Of a DNA stretch of 64,000 nucleotides, positions 1 to 11,687 are shown one piece after another. The DNA is from Molossus alvarezi (Eukaryota; Chordata; Mammalia; Chiroptera; Molossidae): positions 868,001 through 932,000 of the forward strand of contig JBAWUJ010000040.1 in the NCBI GenBank assembly GCA_037176705.1, read 5' to 3'. The translations under genes and the position numbers were made by a program. The notes below the pieces were generated by a model that did not search any database, was not told where the DNA came from, and worked only from the letters and a program-made list of their open reading frames with translations. The stretch's first letter is position 1; every line of letters starts with the position of its first letter.

Positions 1-1164
1 TTTAATGACCTACTTGCAAAACGTGATTGATGTGGAAGAATGGAGTAAAGGTTGGACTGAACATTACTGTTTGTGTTGCAGTAGCTCCTTGCTGTGCACT
101 GATATTTAAATTACTTATGATGTACTAACCACCAGCACTAACAACTATTTGTCACTGGGGCTATTTTTCAGGCATATTCTCCTTGGCTAGCTCCATCAGG
201 TGCTCAAAGAAAAAAACTTCCCAGTGTGCTACGGTCGCTCTGGCTGGCCTCAGACCCTGAACCTCCAGCTTTATGGACAAATGACAGGGCCACCACAGTT
301 GAAACAGGATGACGTACCACATTATAGTGTCTCTTGGTCTCACTTGACCCTTGGCTGGGCCATAATAAAGTAGGGGGAAACCTTGAAGGCCCCGAATTTA
401 TCTGTCATATCAACAAACTTTGACTGATGAACTATCATGCTTAGTCATTGTCTGGGCACTGAGGGCAAAACACAGGAAAAATCAAGGTCCCTGACTGTTA
501 ATAGGCTGATAACTGATCAAGAGTAAAGTGCAGACAAGTCAGACATAGCTTTGTTTTCTGAGTATAGAGAAGTGTTAAGAGAAAAGAGGAAGAAGTAGCT
601 AATAAAATAGGGTGTAGGGACAACTTGGCTTGTTTGGGTAGAGTGGGAAGAAGGCACAGAGGCATCTCGATAAGAAAATCTTCTCAGGGAGTTGCTATGC
701 AATGGTCCTATGGTAGGGCAGATGGACACTTCAACATAACACTTTCCAACAGAAAAGTTAAGTACAATGGAACAAAGTTTATGGTTCCATTGATATGAAT
801 GTCACCGATAGGCAAGTCCACATAATGTAAATGATGTCCAAAGCCTTGGGAGATGGACGCATGAGGACTAATTGTTCATAGGTACAGGTGTTGTTTTAGA
901 GAAGATAAAAATATTCAGACAGGAGATGGCAGAGATGGTTACAAAACTCAGAATATACTAAATCCACTGAGAGTGTACTTGGAATAAATAAACGTCATGC
1001 TATATAAATAATAGATCCATAAAGCTGTTTCAAAGTACATATGGCACATTGTCAGGGATTGAGCAGTGACATGTGGGAAAAAGATTAGGCATCAGTAAAC
1101 AGGGACATCCAGTCAAGAGGTGGTCATCAAAGAGGTGAAATAGGAACACTGGGCTGAGCATGCC
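1..1164. other. Unassigned AT-rich DNA
   Basis: I see no gene, SINE head or other repeat signature that I recognise here. All open frames are short and none has a recognisable domain. The right edge is set by the start of L1 ORF2-like sequence near 1,165. Confidence 0.5.
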
Positions 1165-2552
1165 ATTAAACAATGAATGGGTTACTAATGAGATCCAGGA
1201 AGCAATTAAAAAATTGCTGGAAGTCAATGAACATAAACACACAACAATACAAATGTAAGGCATGCAGCAAAAGCAGTCCTGAGAGGGAAGTTCACAGCAC
1301 TCCAGACCTACCACAAGAAACAAGAAACATTTCCAGTTGATTCTCTAAACCTACAACTTAAAGATCTAGAGAGAAAATAAAAGGAAAAAACCAGAGCAAG
1401 TACAAGGATAGAAGTAGTGAAAGTCACAGCAGAAATAAATGACAGAAAGGTAAAACAAACAAACAACCAAAAAGAAAACAAAACAAAACAACATTTCAAA
1501 AGATCAATAAAACCAAAAGCTGATTCTTTGAAAAGATAAACAAGATCAATGGACCATTAGCCAGACTCACCAAGAAACAAAAAGAGAGGACAAATAAACA
1601 AAATCAGAAACCAAAGAGGAGTATTAACAACTGGCACCAAAGAAATACAAAAGATCATCAAAATATACTATGAACAATTATATGCCAACAAACTGGACAA
1701 TCTAGGCAAAATAAAATAATTTCTAAAAACACAGTCCCCCAAAACTAAACTGGGAAGAGGTAGAAAACTTAAACAGACCAATAACAACAAAGGAAATTGA
1801 AGATGTAATTAAGACTCTCCCAGCAAACAAAAGCCCAGGCCCAGATGGCTTCACAGGGAAATTTTACTGAATATTCAGAGAAGAACCAATAGCCATTCTC
1901 CTCAAATTATTTAAAAATTCCAGAAGAAGGAAGACTTTAAATCTCATTTTATGAGGCCAGCATAATTCTAATTCCAAAACCAGAAAAAGACAGTACAAAG
2001 AAAGAAAACTACAGACCAATATCCCTGATGAACATAGACGCCAAAATTCTGAACAAAATACTAGCAAATCGAATCCAGCAATACATCAAAAAAATTATTC
2101 ACCATGACCAAGTGGGATTCATTCCAAGGATGCAAGGCTGGTACAATATTCATAAGTCAATAAATGTGATACACCACATGAACAATATAAAGAATAAAAA
2201 TCATAGGATCATATCAATAAACACTGAAAAAGCATTCAACAAAATACAGCTTCCATTTCTAATAAAATCACTCTGCAATCTGGGAATGGAGGGATCATAT
2301 CTCGACATAATAATGGCCATATATGAAAGACCAGCAGCCAACATCATACTCAAAGAGCAAAAACCACAGTTTTTTTATCCACTCATCTACAGATGGACAC
2401 TTGGGCTATTTCCAGATCTTAGGTATTGTAAATAGTGCTGCTTTAAAAATGAGGGTACATGTTAAAAATATGTATTGCAAGTGAACGGTTACATAACATA
2501 GGGTATATTTGATACATTATGCTACCACCACATCTAGAAAGTATGATATCTG
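1165..2552 (+). mobile_element. Decayed L1 ORF2 fragment with inverted tail
   Basis: The plus strand reads as a heavily mutated L1 ORF2, from the end of the endonuclease region through the start of the reverse transcriptase. The stretch from 2,028 has the RT-type motif around '[12 protein letters not shown]'. At about 2,371 the homology switches strand: roughly 2,371-2,435 matches the reverse complement of the ORF2 C-terminus. This is the structure expected from twin priming. The same fragment, with the same strand switch and the same following unique tract, recurs at about 38,030-39,400. The two are therefore copies of one insertion rather than independent insertions. Confidence 0.8.
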
Positions 2553-2794
2553 CCTGGGCTAGTTTGGATCAGTGGTTAGAGCACTGGTCTGCAGTCCAGG
2601 GAGACCTGGGTTCCATTCCCGCTAAGGGCACGTACCTCGGTTGCAGTTTGTCTCTGGACCTGTTTGGGTCGTGTGGGTGGCAACCACTCGATGTGTCTCT
2701 CTCACATCGGTATTTCTCTCTCTTCCTTTCTCCCTCTTGCTCTCTCTGAAGATAAATACAAAAATGTCCTTGGTGAGGATTAAAAAAAAATTAA
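2553..2794 (+). mobile_element. VES-type tRNA-derived SINE
   Basis: The element has a tRNA-like head with a B-box-like 'ggttccattcc', a middle portion ending 'gtgggtggcaaccactcg', a CT-rich tract and an A-rich tail. It sits at the same site as the SINE at 39,405. Unlike that copy it lacks a recognisable 3' target-site duplication, because the downstream flank changes to the TSPY duplication at about 2,795. Confidence 0.85.
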
Positions 2795-3080
2795 CAAACT
2801 ACCTTTTGCTACAGTGGTCAGTGTGAACAGCAGACAGGGAGAGGAGAAAGACACGGAGAGAAGGAAAGACAGCTAGGAGAGAAATGAGAGGAAGACAGAA
2901 TGGAAGGTCACTTGGGACACACAGAGTGAGACCTTCTGGGAGCATTCAGGTCAGCCAGACTCTAGAATACAGTGCCCCCAGCCACAGGTCTTCCCATTGA
3001 GTCTGCTTGATCTCCAATACCTTACCTGCGAGACCTCCCCACTGCCCAATTTGTGACTACTGTCTATGTCTTCACTTACT

Positions 3081-3291
3081 CCTCACCCGAGGGTAAGTTT
3101 CTGATGTGAGAAAGAAATAATAGGAGGAAGAAACACAAAGAGGGAGGACACAGACACATAGATCTGTTGTGTCCAAAAGCACCCCAACCAGAAAACTAAA
3201 CCAATCCTACGTGATCCCGGAAACGATCTGGCAGCTGCAATCTGTGTGCTGCAGGGGTCCACGCTCTAACCAATCCAACCCAGGCCAGGGC
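3081..3291 (-). mobile_element. Old VES-type SINE, minus strand
   Basis: Reading the minus strand gives 'gccctggcctgggttggattggttagagcgtgg' in diverged form as the head, and the tail is marked by 'cctcacccgaggg' on plus. It is strongly diverged and has a counterpart in copy B at about 25,029-25,245, so it predates the duplication. Confidence 0.65.
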
Positions 3292-3929
3292 TGTCGCTGT
3301 CCATTTCACAGGGGTAAAGGTGCCTCAGTTGAGAGCGGTGCAGTACACGAATTTGGTATGTGCACAGATAAGGTGAGTCTTCTGGTGCAAAGGGCATGTG
3401 TGGATACCCAGAAAAGCCCCAGAAAAAGTCGGGCAGTGGGCCTTTCTGAGGTTGGTGGGCCTGCGTGGGGTGGGGGTGGGGGGACCAGGTGTGGAAAGGA
3501 GGGAGAAGCAGAGGAGGCAGAAGTCTTCCCTCCCTGCTGCAGTAGGTGGGAGGAGCCGGCAGGGGGTGGCCAGCAAAGTGCACACTGTTTGCTCAGCAGC
3601 CTTTCACAAGGGGGCGACCAAAATCTTGCTTAGAGGCCCACCTCTTGGAGCAAATGTCCTCCTCAAGGACCCACATCAGGACACTAGCAACAGTGTGGGC
3701 TCACTGGCTCAGCAGCAGACACTTGCTGCTCCTTGCTGCTTCTTAGCAGCTGCCCAGCACAGAGCCAGGGCCACAAGGCGAGTTCGGCTGCGTCTGAAGA
3801 CAGCGGGGCTCCCCCGACACCGTGGGTCAGCACTGGACCTGGACGGGCCCTTCAGGTCAAAACAGGGACTGGGTTCCTGAAGCATACTTGGGAATGGGGC
3901 CGAGGTAGGGGGACCCTGCAAGCTAGGTG
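3292..3929 (+). promoter_or_regulatory. Upstream region of TSPYa copy A
   Basis: This is a moderately GC-rich stretch shared with 25,246-25,880 in copy B. It contains several long open frames on both strands, but these differ between the copies and look like by-products of base composition. It probably includes the old 5' UTR and promoter of the TSPYa gene. No core promoter element could be fixed with confidence. Confidence 0.35.
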
Positions 3930-6047
3930 GGGTGGATGGCACAGTGAGCTCCAGCTTCAGGGTGAACTCTGAGATAGCAGAAGCTCTGGAGGCGAGGGCG
4001 GAGGCATTGCTGGGGGCAGAGTGGCTCCTGGACATGCACCATCTCACGCAGGTTGTTAGAGTGTCCCCTGGGGAGCAAATGTGTGCCACCGAGGAGGCAG
4101 AGGCCCAGGTACCTGCAGAGGACAAGCCTGAGGAGGAGCAGCGAACAGAGGCAGGGCCCAGTGGGACCAGCGCCTGGCGCACCCAGGAGGTGCTCCGAGG
4201 CACTGCAGGCCCTTCAGTTCCAGCTGAGCAGTGAGAGAGCCCGAGCCTGCGGGGCTGACATTCGAGTGAAGCGCAGGCTGCTCAGTGAGGAAAGCCCATT
4301 CTTGAGCCCAGAAGAGCCCTCATTTATTGTATTCCCAGCTTCTGTTCCAAAGCTGTATCCTTACGATGCCCTTGTGGCTTGACTGTGAAACAGAGGACAG
4401 GGTTATGTGTGGAAGGAGCCTGGTGAAGGTGAGGATTCGGTTGCAGAGCAAACAGCCTGCCATCCGTGGTGGCACAAACCTGGGAAAGTGTGAATCTGTC
4501 ACTCAGTCTCCAGGACAAAAAGTACCAGCACCAGGTACCACTGCCACAAATCACAAATTGGAAGCATCCATTGTCCTTAGCAATCTAATCTTCCTCCTTT
4601 TGCTATTGTATCCCCCGCTTACCCCTCAAAAAGATTGTTCTTTTACCAACGAGCTCAGGGGAAATGTAGTTGGTTACTAACCAAATATAAGCTGAATGAT
4701 TCCAGTATCCTCTCTCAGAAACATCTCATGACAAAGTGAATTTAAAAGAGGCAATAATGTGAGCCCCACCCTCCTTTCATGGTCACACACACAGACACAT
4801 CTATATGAGCACAGGTACATACACACACGCAGACACACACACACACACACAGCCCTAAATAATGTCACTGCAAGCTGAGTATTTCCAAATTGGAGCAGCT
4901 GTTGTCAAACAAAGGGATCTCAAGAAGAGGGGTGCTGACACTGTTTTGGAGAACACACAGACTTTTCTCAGGGACTAAAGAGCAGTGGGACAGTATATGC
5001 ACACCCCCTTATGTGTGAATCCTCTTCAGCAGCACACAGTGCTCAGCCAGGGCTCTGGAAAGTTTTGGAAAGGCATTTTTCCTTTATTACTGCATGTGGC
5101 CTAGGGAGAACATGAAGCCAAAGGTAGTATGGTTGTCAAAATGTGTAAGAAAAGCAGATGAAGAGGAGTTTGGATGGGAGGCAATGTCTGCAGTCTATGG
5201 CAATGGTTCACTGTGGTCTCACGTTGCGATCTCCATTTGTTGGTCTCTGAAAATCCTTGACCAAAAAGCATATTCTGAACCACCCCCAGATATCAGTCAT
5301 CATTGGAGACCAAGATGAAGACTTGCTGAACTACTTGATGATGTGGAGGTCACACTGGGGACACAGAGTAGTTGGTTAGGCGGGAACTTGGGCACCAACT
5401 GGGATGGGTTTGAGCAGAAAGAAAGGATGGAAAAGTGGGTGATTCTGGCAAGTACCTTCACTCAGGAAGCTGGGAGTGAAAACATGTAACTGCTTCTTGG
5501 CAGGTGAGACAACAGGGCCATCCGAAATACCACTAAAATTGATATTTTACTTTCAGGAAAACCACTCCTTCCTAATCAAAGTGATCATTAAGAAGTATCA
5601 CATCAGCCTTGCAGGTGTCAGATGCTTCACAGCATGTGGGTTTGGGCGAGCACCCAAATGGTGAATAGTTGTGGAGACTGGGACAGTGGGGACCTACCCT
5701 TCCAGCTCTCTCCCTCCAGGATCCCAGGCCACTAGTCCCCCCCAAGTGCTCTGGTTCTGGAATTATGAATGTGGAGTCCCCAGCCGCAGGCAAGACACAA
5801 CAAGCGTTAACTTCTTCAACTGGTTGTCAAGACACAACCTTCCAGGATCAGGCAGGATTGCACAGGTGATAGTGCTTTGGCCATGTCAAAATAGAGGATA
5901 TTGATGGACCCAGGGCATGGGAAGTAGACTGGTCCAATCACACTCTGCTATGTCTTTCCACCCAGATTAACAGCGAGGACCAGTGGCTCAATCCCCTGCA
6001 GCACTACCAAGGGATGCAGAACCCAGCAGAGGGAGCTGGGAGGGGGA
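3930..6047 (+). pseudogene. TSPY-like pseudogene 'a', copy A (exons 1-5)
   Basis: This is an unprocessed (intron-containing) TSPY/NAP-family pseudogene. TSPY proteins are germline chromatin and cell-cycle factors with a NAP/SET domain. Exon 1 ends at 4,354 (donor gtatcc) and carries a helix like the NAP dimerisation helix ('ALQALQFQLSSERARACG'). Exon 2 is 5,272-5,348 ('NHPQISVIIGDQDEDLLNYL'), exon 3 is 5,504-5,614, exon 4 is 5,720-5,865 (146 bp; 'SVNFFNWLSRHNLPGSGRIA') and exon 5 starts at 5,966 ('DQWLNPLQHYQ'). Defects: the exon 2 acceptor reads 'gcat' where copy B has 'gcag', exon 2 is 77 bp (one base lost), exon 3 is one base short with a frame slip, and exon 1 is frameshifted before the helix. 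The start codon is not identifiable. The family call is firm; the pseudogene call is very likely. Confidence 0.85.
4783..4852. repeat. (CA)n microsatellite
   Basis: This is an imperfect CA tract in intron 1 of TSPYa copy A. The equivalent place in copy B, about 26,724-26,770, is much shorter. Confidence 0.9.
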
Positions 6048-8680
6048 CGTGTTTCTGAGGAGCCCAGGTGCTGAGCACTCCATGGTGAGTTGTTGCACCT
6101 ATGAATGTCCTTTCCTAAAGAACTGTAGGAAAAAGTCTCAAGTCAAAGGGAAGGTACCGTCGAGTAGGAGCGAGCAGGAAGAAGGGTGGTTAAAGAAAAC
6201 TGGGAGACCTTAGTACCCACAGAGTACAAGCAGGTTCAGGTGCTCTGAGCACTTAAACTTTCATGGGCCCCTGGGGAAGGGACCGGTTGATTCATCGAAT
6301 TTCAGCAGTAGTACTTCTTGTCCTTTTGGCATTTCCCTGGTCTCCCTGCAAATCTGAACAAGGTCCTACCCTCAGTACCTTAGTCTTTGTTTGTGCTTCC
6401 TATTCAGGCTGCTTCCTGATTTTACATCCCCATCAGTGTGCCCCTGCCAAGCCCACAATGGTGACAGTGGGATCAGGCTATGGAGGCCGATAAGAAGTTC
6501 TGGGTAAGAAAAGGGAAATGTAACTCGGAAGGGGCACTTCCTTCCTGAGGACACCGTGAGTCAGAGGGTTCCTTTATGTGCACGTGTGATTTTGTTGTGT
6601 GTGCATGCAACGGTGCACTCCACATTTGGACGTGCACAGGAGAGAACATGCAATATGGCTAGCTAGGGCACCACATACATAAACTGTGCCCCTGTGCCAG
6701 CCATGCTGAGGGATTCTGGATGGTCTCACACTCAGGTTGAAAGGAAGAGAAAGGGATGGCCTATGAAAAATTCAGACTGCAAATGCCACACACCTTGACA
6801 TTGACCTAAAATGTTAATGAAGAAGCATGTGAGCTTTTTCTTTCTTTGTGTTGTTTCTATCAGAGGAAATTCAGTCGTGTTGAATAGATGACCTCACAAA
6901 AGCTGTTGAATGGGCAAATCCTGGAAATTCCACATTGCGGCAGAGAAGTCGGGCTATGAAATTGGAGACAACGGTCCAGATGCCTTAAATTTTATTCTCT
7001 TTTCTCAGGGTAATGCCTGAGAATAGGAGGAAGTTTTGACTGGCTTCTTGTGATAAGTCTTATACATTGATTACAGACCAGTAACTGTGTACAGTTGTGG
7101 AGAGCAGACCCTGATTGTCATACCTGAGCTGTAAATTTTCGTTTTTTTATTGTTTTTTTTTTTTTTTTGTCTTGAGGTTTTACACTTATATTGGTTTTGT
7201 GACAGATCTGTCATTTACATGACTGAACTCTGGTGATGGTTTCAGGGTGACTATACTGTGAAACTAAAATCCAAGAGAGTGTTGTGCAAAACAAATGTGT
7301 ATAAAAAAAAGTGCCCACAATCTTGGGGTCAGAGATGAAGGCAGTGTGGAGGAGTACTGTTCAGAGGTGTTTGTAACACACCAGGCAGGTGATAAGTGCT
7401 GGGTGTATCTGGCAGGACCACTCTGCAACACCTGCATCAGAAGGTCATACCAATGGCACCATCGACCAAAGCCTCATCCACTGTGAGCCAGAGGAGATCC
7501 ATCACCTTATTCACACATAGAGGAAAGCCCCAAAGAACAAAGTATATTGTCTTGTGAAACAGTGGTGAGACTGTAGCACAGGACACCTGAACAGGAACAG
7601 AACTCATTGCATTTCACCTTGGGAGCATGGCATGGCTTTCTGCATACCAGTTTACACACGCTTACATTGCTATGGTTGAAACTAGCATAGCCTCTGGAAA
7701 GAATCTGGATTTTTTGGATTCAGAGCAAAAAATAAACCATCGCTGCTTTTCTGCTTATGGTCAGCTGGGATGAAAATAGTGTGTGGGAAGAAAAAGCTAA
7801 CTTGTTTAAATAATACGTTTGAGGACACAGTCGCATTTCCTGTGTGAACAGCCCCAAATGCCAGCAGATGTATCAGGTGTTGGAAAGCACCTGTTTGAAT
7901 TCAAACACTGCAGAGTACCCTGAGCTGGTGCTGCCATGGTAGCAAGCCAGAGAGAGCTCTCTCGGTGCTGCTCTCAAAGGGGTCCTGGAACCCGGCCTTG
8001 TGCAGAGTCGAGCTTTGGAGGAGACACGGGTGTCTTCAGATGCCTTAGAAAGGATGTTACAAGAGGTGGGACCATAGCATTCAAATTCTATTGATCACCA
8101 GATCGGATGCCCATGGCTGAAGGGACAGCTGTTTCCATTACTGAGCAAGTCTTCGTAATGGAGCTGCCCTGTCCCTGGCCGTGTGGATCAGCTAGTTGGA
8201 GAGCAGAGGTTTCAGTCTCGCATCGGATTTCTCTCAGTCCACTGGGAGGATCTCTCTCAACCCTTCTCCTGGGAAATATCTATGACATAGTAAAAGAACT
8301 GGGGCCTATGAGCACACAGGTCAACTCTTTTCTGCACTGGAGACACTTTCTGGCTGTCGCTGACCCCAGCGCGGCGGGTAGGTGAGGGCCAGGGGTCAAG
8401 GGCACCGCAAAGAGCACAGAAACCAAGGGCAGAGCGAACGAGGAAACTAGACAGGAAGCAGGAGTCTTTCCGTGTCTGGTCCCTGAGCTTTGCCCTCGGC
8501 CAGGACGGAGGATCGGGCCCTCCCGACACAGCCTTCCCCTGCCTGCACCTGGGACCTCAGCTACCCGAGGTGCCGGGAGAGGCTCTCCTGCCCAGGACGC
8601 CCGCCCTGTCTGTGCCCAGGGTCCCTGAGGACCAGGGGCAGAGTGAGGCGGGAAACTCCTGGACTGGGAAGCGGCGGGTA
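6048..8680. other. Spacer between TSPYa and TSPYb, copy A
   Basis: I found no protein-coding gene here. The block is shared with 27,400-29,820 and, more weakly, with 23,300-24,530 (for example the tracts at 7,360-7,570 and 7,990-8,120). A poly-T run with flanking sequence at about 7,150-7,378 is missing from copy B. Open frames such as 8,107-8,385 are partly conserved in copy B but show no domain and no clear exon structure. Confidence 0.6.
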
Positions 8681-9068
8681 GATGCGGTGTGACCAGCAGA
8701 CGTCGCGGGAAGGCCAGCGGGGTGCAGGGAGGACGGCCTTCCCCAGGGACTCTGGGCTCCTGGGGAGAAGGAGGCTGCCTCCCCGCAGGGCGGGGCTGTG
8801 TGGGGTGCCGCCCACCGAGCGCGCTCTGATTGGAAGAGACATGCAGAGCCTGTTGGTTGGGGCAGGCCTCGGGGCGTGGCCAGCACGACCTCTGTTCCGG
8901 GTGCTGACCTCACAATCTCATTTGCATACGCCTGGATTCCGGGTTGGTCACAGCAAGGACCCGGATCTGGACACGGCGGCAGCGCAGGCAGCGGATCACG
9001 CAGGCTCTGTCCTCGCCTGTTCGAGGCCCCTGCTTCCGGGTTCCCAGGACTCTAGGGGCGTGGGCACC
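8681..9068 (+). promoter_or_regulatory. GC-rich TSPYb promoter, copy A
   Basis: This CpG-rich stretch lies directly upstream of the TSPYb start codon. It has a GC box (gggcggggc, 8,788-8,796), an inverted CCAAT box (attgg, 8,829-8,833) and a perfect octamer motif (atttgcat, 8,920-8,927). All three occur in the same order and similar spacing in copy B (29,923; 29,964; 30,054). Conservation between the copies may simply reflect recent duplication, so function is inferred. Confidence 0.55.
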
Positions 9069-9705
9069 ATGGAGGGGCCGAGTGGGTCTGAGCAGGGTCG
9101 TTTCAGGTCCGACTATGTGCAGGGAGGGGGTGAGGCCCAGGAGCTGAGGGCGGAGGCGGTCCTGAGGGGACAGTGGGGGCTGGAGCTGGAGGACAGGAGG
9201 CAGGAGGTGGCGCTGGTGACAAGGGAAGCGGGGTCGGCTGGGGCGAGGAGGTTTGGCCCGACCTGGAGCTGGGGAGGCAGGAGGAGGTGTTGTCCGAGGA
9301 GGGCTTGGAGCAGGAGGAGGAGGAGGATCAGCAGGGACCTGAGTGTGAGGAGCCCTGGCAAGAGGGTCCAGGAGGGGAGTTGGGGTTCGGGCATCACTTT
9401 CTCCTGGAGCAGCAGGGCCTCAGGCAGGTGGTGCAGAGGGTGGCAGCCGTGGCATGCTGGGGGAAGGGGCGGAGGTTTTTCCCAAACTGGGGACAGGGAG
9501 GCGGGGAGACGTGGTGCCTGTAGAGCTGTGGCAGGTGGAGAAGCTGGATGAGGTCGTGCTGGGTCCAGAAAGTGAGGAGTAGTGTGAGGAGGAGGAGGCC
9601 TGTCAGGGGAAATTAATTGCTGGACAGCACATTGTCCTGCATGGGGAGGACATCGTAAAGGTTGTGGAGATGCGAGGTGAAAGTCAACCAGAGTCAGAGG
9701 TTCAT
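9069..9705 (+). pseudogene. TSPY-like pseudogene 'b', copy A (truncated exon 1)
   Basis: The ATG at 9,069 lies in a good Kozak context (caccatgg). The product begins 'MEGPSGSEQGRFRSDYVQGG', the acidic N-terminal region of a TSPY-type exon 1. Against copy B there is a one-base deletion near 9,230, so the frame moves to 'PDLELGRQEEVLSEE' at about 9,258 and is lost again near 9,455. The codon that is the stop TAA at 30,859 in copy B is AAA here. Homology ends at about 9,705, before the NAP helix, and is replaced by a SINE fragment. Exons 2-5 are absent. It is therefore a promoter plus partial first exon. Confidence 0.8.
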
Positions 9706-9752
9706 AGTCTGATGGTCTAAGCACTGAGCCAAACTGGCAAGGGCTGAGAGAC
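9706..9752 (-). mobile_element. Truncated VES SINE head at duplication break
   Basis: The tract 'ctaagcactgagccaaactg' and 'gcaagggc' is the reverse complement of a VES SINE head. It marks where TSPYb copy A is cut off. Confidence 0.65.
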
Positions 9753-10630
9753 ACTTTCAGGAGTCCTGGATGCAAGGGTGGCACAGGAGCTCCTGACTCC
9801 TACATTTCCATCTCCTTCGCTTGGGAAGTTACTCAGGTTCAATATGACTATGACATCTGCCATTGATATGACAGAAAACCAGGGATGGTTCAGGTTGGCA
9901 TGTCGGCTAAAGCTGAAGCCAAGTCAGTGTCGTGTAAATGAGAATAGTTCATATCAGAGCTTTCTACCTTATGTGGGGCAGGCTTGCAAGGAAGGGTTTA
10001 GGTTTGGGGTGTGACCTGTGCTCTTACCGCATGGAGTGTGCTAGGCCTGGTGTATGTAACCTGGGGATCACTGCAGCTCCCTGAATCAGTCATCTATAAA
10101 AGATACAAAGTCAAATGTCGTACAACAGACCAAACTTGACCACTTGAACCACATAAGGCCAATCCGAATGTTTAACAGTTGAGGAAACCACTAAACAACG
10201 GTTTATTTTCTTCTGAAGCAATAATTAAACCTACTACCCAAAGGACACCTGCACATGAGCTAATCTTGACATTTTTTGTTGTCAAGACTGCCACGATTTT
10301 CTCCATACACGTTGGCACCTTGTCATGGATCTCCACAAAACCACATTTCCCTGCAGCCATAACTGAGGGGTGCAGGTCTCAGAAGTGGGAGCGGGGAGGA
10401 GCACATTTGACAAGGAGCTTACATGTGCAGGTTTGAAAGGTGAGAAGTTGTACTTGCGGATGTCTTTTCTAAAGTCAATGTGAAAAATGCAGCTTAGGTG
10501 TATTTGACAGGACCCTAGGGCACCAGAGAGTGGGTGTGAGATTGAAAAGGCAATGTGGGAGGCCTCAGTGCACACAGAAAACGAGCCTCTGGGGGAGCCC
10601 TAAACATCTATGGTTTTGGAAGGATGGCCT
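9753..10630. other. Unassigned, no gene seen
   Basis: No duplication partner, repeat head or domain-bearing frame was recognised. Short frames on both strands are unremarkable. Confidence 0.5.
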
Positions 10631-11355
10631 GGAGCACTGTCAAGAATCATGGTTTTTCACCAGGTTTATTTCCCGAGTAATTGCCTCCTAGTTTTATACC
10701 ACAGTCATCTGAGAAGATGCTTGATATGATTTCAGTGTTCTTAAATTTGTAGAGACATGCTTTGTGTCCTAATATGTAGTTGACCTTCGAGAATGTACCC
10801 TGTGCACTTGAGAAGAATTACATTCTGCAGCTTTGGGCTAAGATGTTCTGTCAATATCAATTAAGTCCAGCTGATCCAGTTTGTCATTTAATGACTGTGT
10901 GTCCTTGTTATTTTTGTCTCAAAAAGATCTCTCCAGTGGAGTGAATGGGGCGTTATATTGACCTATTAGGATTGTCTTGCCATTGGTTTATTTTTTGAAG
11001 TCCTCCAGCAGTTTTGATATGTCTTTTGAAGCTCCTGTATTTGGTGCATGTATGTTTCCCTAGGTTATCCTTGTGTTGGTTTGATTTTTTTTTATATTAT
11101 GTATGACCTTCTTTGTAAGTTATTATGGCCTTCATTTTTAATCGAGCTCATCAGATATGAGTTCTGCTAGAATAGCTTCTTTTATTTTTTTATTTTCACT
11201 TACTTGGACATATTTTTTCCATCAGTTTACTTTCATCCTGTATGAGTCTTTTGTTGTGAGGTGGGTCTCATGTAGACAGCATATATATGGCTCATGTATT
11301 GTTATCAATCAGCTACCATATGAGTTTTGCTTGGTGCATTTAAGCCACTTAAATT

Positions 11356-11396
<41 letters not shown>

Positions 11397-11687
11397 TTAA
11401 TTAATTTTTGTTACAGATGTTTCTCCTTTTCCCCCCACTAATTACCCTCTCCCCTATCCTCCACACTCTGTCCCCAGCTTTTTTGTCCATGTCCATTGTT
11501 TATGCGTACATGCATATAAGTTCTGTGGTTTATCTCTCCCCCACCTCCCCCTCTTCAGGGATTGTCAGTCTGTACTCCACTTCCACATCTCTAGGACTAC
11601 CCCATTTCTCAGACTGTTATGTTCATTATATTCCACAAATAAGTGAGATCATATGATACTTGTCTTTCTCTGTTAGGCTTGTTTCAC

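Larger units (their letters stand above)
2795..9705 (+). repeat. Segmental duplication copy A (TSPY unit)
   Basis: This block is collinear with 24,750-30,952. Shared landmarks in order are an old minus SINE, TSPYa exon 1, TSPYa exon 2, a spacer, a GC-rich promoter and TSPYb exon 1. The starts are about 21.96 kb apart. Copy-specific differences include loss of exons 3-4 in copy B, loss of about 225 bp of spacer near 28,470 in copy B, and truncation of TSPYb in copy A. I did not compute identity. Confidence 0.85.

Noticed and set aside
3169..4382. Several frames of 100-164 codons upstream of and over TSPYa exon 1
   Set aside because: They are not conserved in frame with copy B, except for the exon 1 helix, which is covered by the pseudogene entry.
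8107..8385. 92-codon frame in the spacer, partly kept in copy B
   Set aside because: Similarity between the copies is explained by the recent duplication, and no domain or splice structure is visible.
9113..9784. 223-codon minus-strand frame rich in Pro and Leu
   Set aside because: It is antisense to the TSPYb acidic exon. Glu/Gly-rich coding DNA yields open Leu/Pro frames on the other strand.
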